A DNA stretch of 64,000 nt from assembly GCA_001516025.1 (NCBI GenBank), contig LOEU01000014.1, positions 226,432 to 290,431 of the forward strand. Direction: 5' to 3'. The position numbers and the translations under genes are program-made. The notes under the pieces are model-generated. The model made no database searches and was not told the origin of the DNA. It saw only the letters and a program-made list of their open reading frames with translations. The DNA comes from a bacterium BRH_c32 (GTDB lineage Bacteria > Bacteroidota > Ignavibacteria > Ignavibacteriales > Melioribacteraceae). Shown piece by piece: positions 63,843-64,000 of the stretch. Within the stretch, counting starts at the first letter, position 1. The number at the start of each line of letters is the position of its first letter.

Positions 63843-64000
63843 AAAAAAGAAAAAATAGATAACTGACCTTAGTTCTCTCTTAGATATAAGAATTAATTTG
63901 TTATTCGTTTCGATATTTCAACTACCTTATCAATTTATTAAATGTAAGACTAGGGTAGGCGTTTAATTCATTTGAAAATGAAAGCCCTTCCTTAAAAAGC

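Noticed and set aside
1..64000. CRISPR arrays, insertion sequences or defence islands
   Set aside because: No regular repeat-spacer pattern, transposase or recognisable defence gene was found on reading both strands.

Overview
The window is AT-rich bacterial DNA. It probably comes from a member of the Ignavibacteria (Ignavibacteriota/Chlorobi side of the FCB group). The main evidence is two secreted proteins ending in a type IX secretion sorting domain with the NYPNPFNP motif and a K-K-M-L-L-x-K tail, an alternative complex III operon joined to a type A2 cytochrome oxidase, GWxTD and YbjQ family proteins, and AT-rich leaders. The assignment rests on recognised families; no database search was run. 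Genes are tightly packed, mostly in long minus-strand operons with 1-4 base stop/start overlaps. No gap between genes exceeds about 225 bases. I found no insertion sequence, prophage, CRISPR array or rRNA.

Layout. 1-9.0 kb: an M1 metallopeptidase coupled to a membrane protein cut by the window edge, then a divergent 1704-residue surface protein and a second sorted secreted protein. 9.1-15.2 kb: two UDP-amino-sugar genes (WbpE/WbpD type), a POT-like transporter, a small membrane protein, an O-antigen polymerase/ligase-like protein whose frame runs into a tRNA-Arg(UCG) gene, tadA and adk. 15.2-25.7 kb (minus): ftsE-like, methyltransferase, pdxA, GWxTD protein, rho, folC, pyrD, pyrK, an atypical RpiB, manC and an unrecognised protein. 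25.9-34.7 kb: ybjQ (plus), then a minus-strand dipeptidase, a second POT-like transporter, murB, comEC, a phosphomutase-like metalloenzyme, dtd and prmC.

34.8-49.5 kb (minus) is the most striking block. It looks like a single respiratory operon that runs, in transcription order, actA, a small unannotated 56-codon gene, actB, actC, a fused actD-actE, actF, a mono-haem cytochrome c, a Sco protein, coxA, coxC, a subunit IV, coxB, ctaB (haem O synthase) and a membrane-bound mono-haem cytochrome c. It encodes a quinol:cytochrome c reductase of the alternative complex III type, an oxygen reductase, its assembly factors and candidate electron carriers between them.

49.7-58.5 kb (minus): polyprenyl synthase, tatC, glyA, a TPR protein, an outer-membrane barrel-like protein, a lipoprotein, gmhB-like and glgA. 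58.6-61.5 kb (plus): hutI, ftcD-like and fchA-like genes for the end of histidine degradation and recovery of the one-carbon unit on folate. 61.5-63.8 kb (minus): an Ig-like lipoprotein and mltG, whose start codon is uncertain.

Points most worth a second look: the small gene between actA and actB, the actD-actE fusion, the RpiB variant lacking the usual catalytic cysteine and carrying an N-terminal extension, the O-antigen-ligase/tRNA overlap, and a palindrome in the overlapping convergent ends of adk and ftsE that could serve as terminator for both strands.
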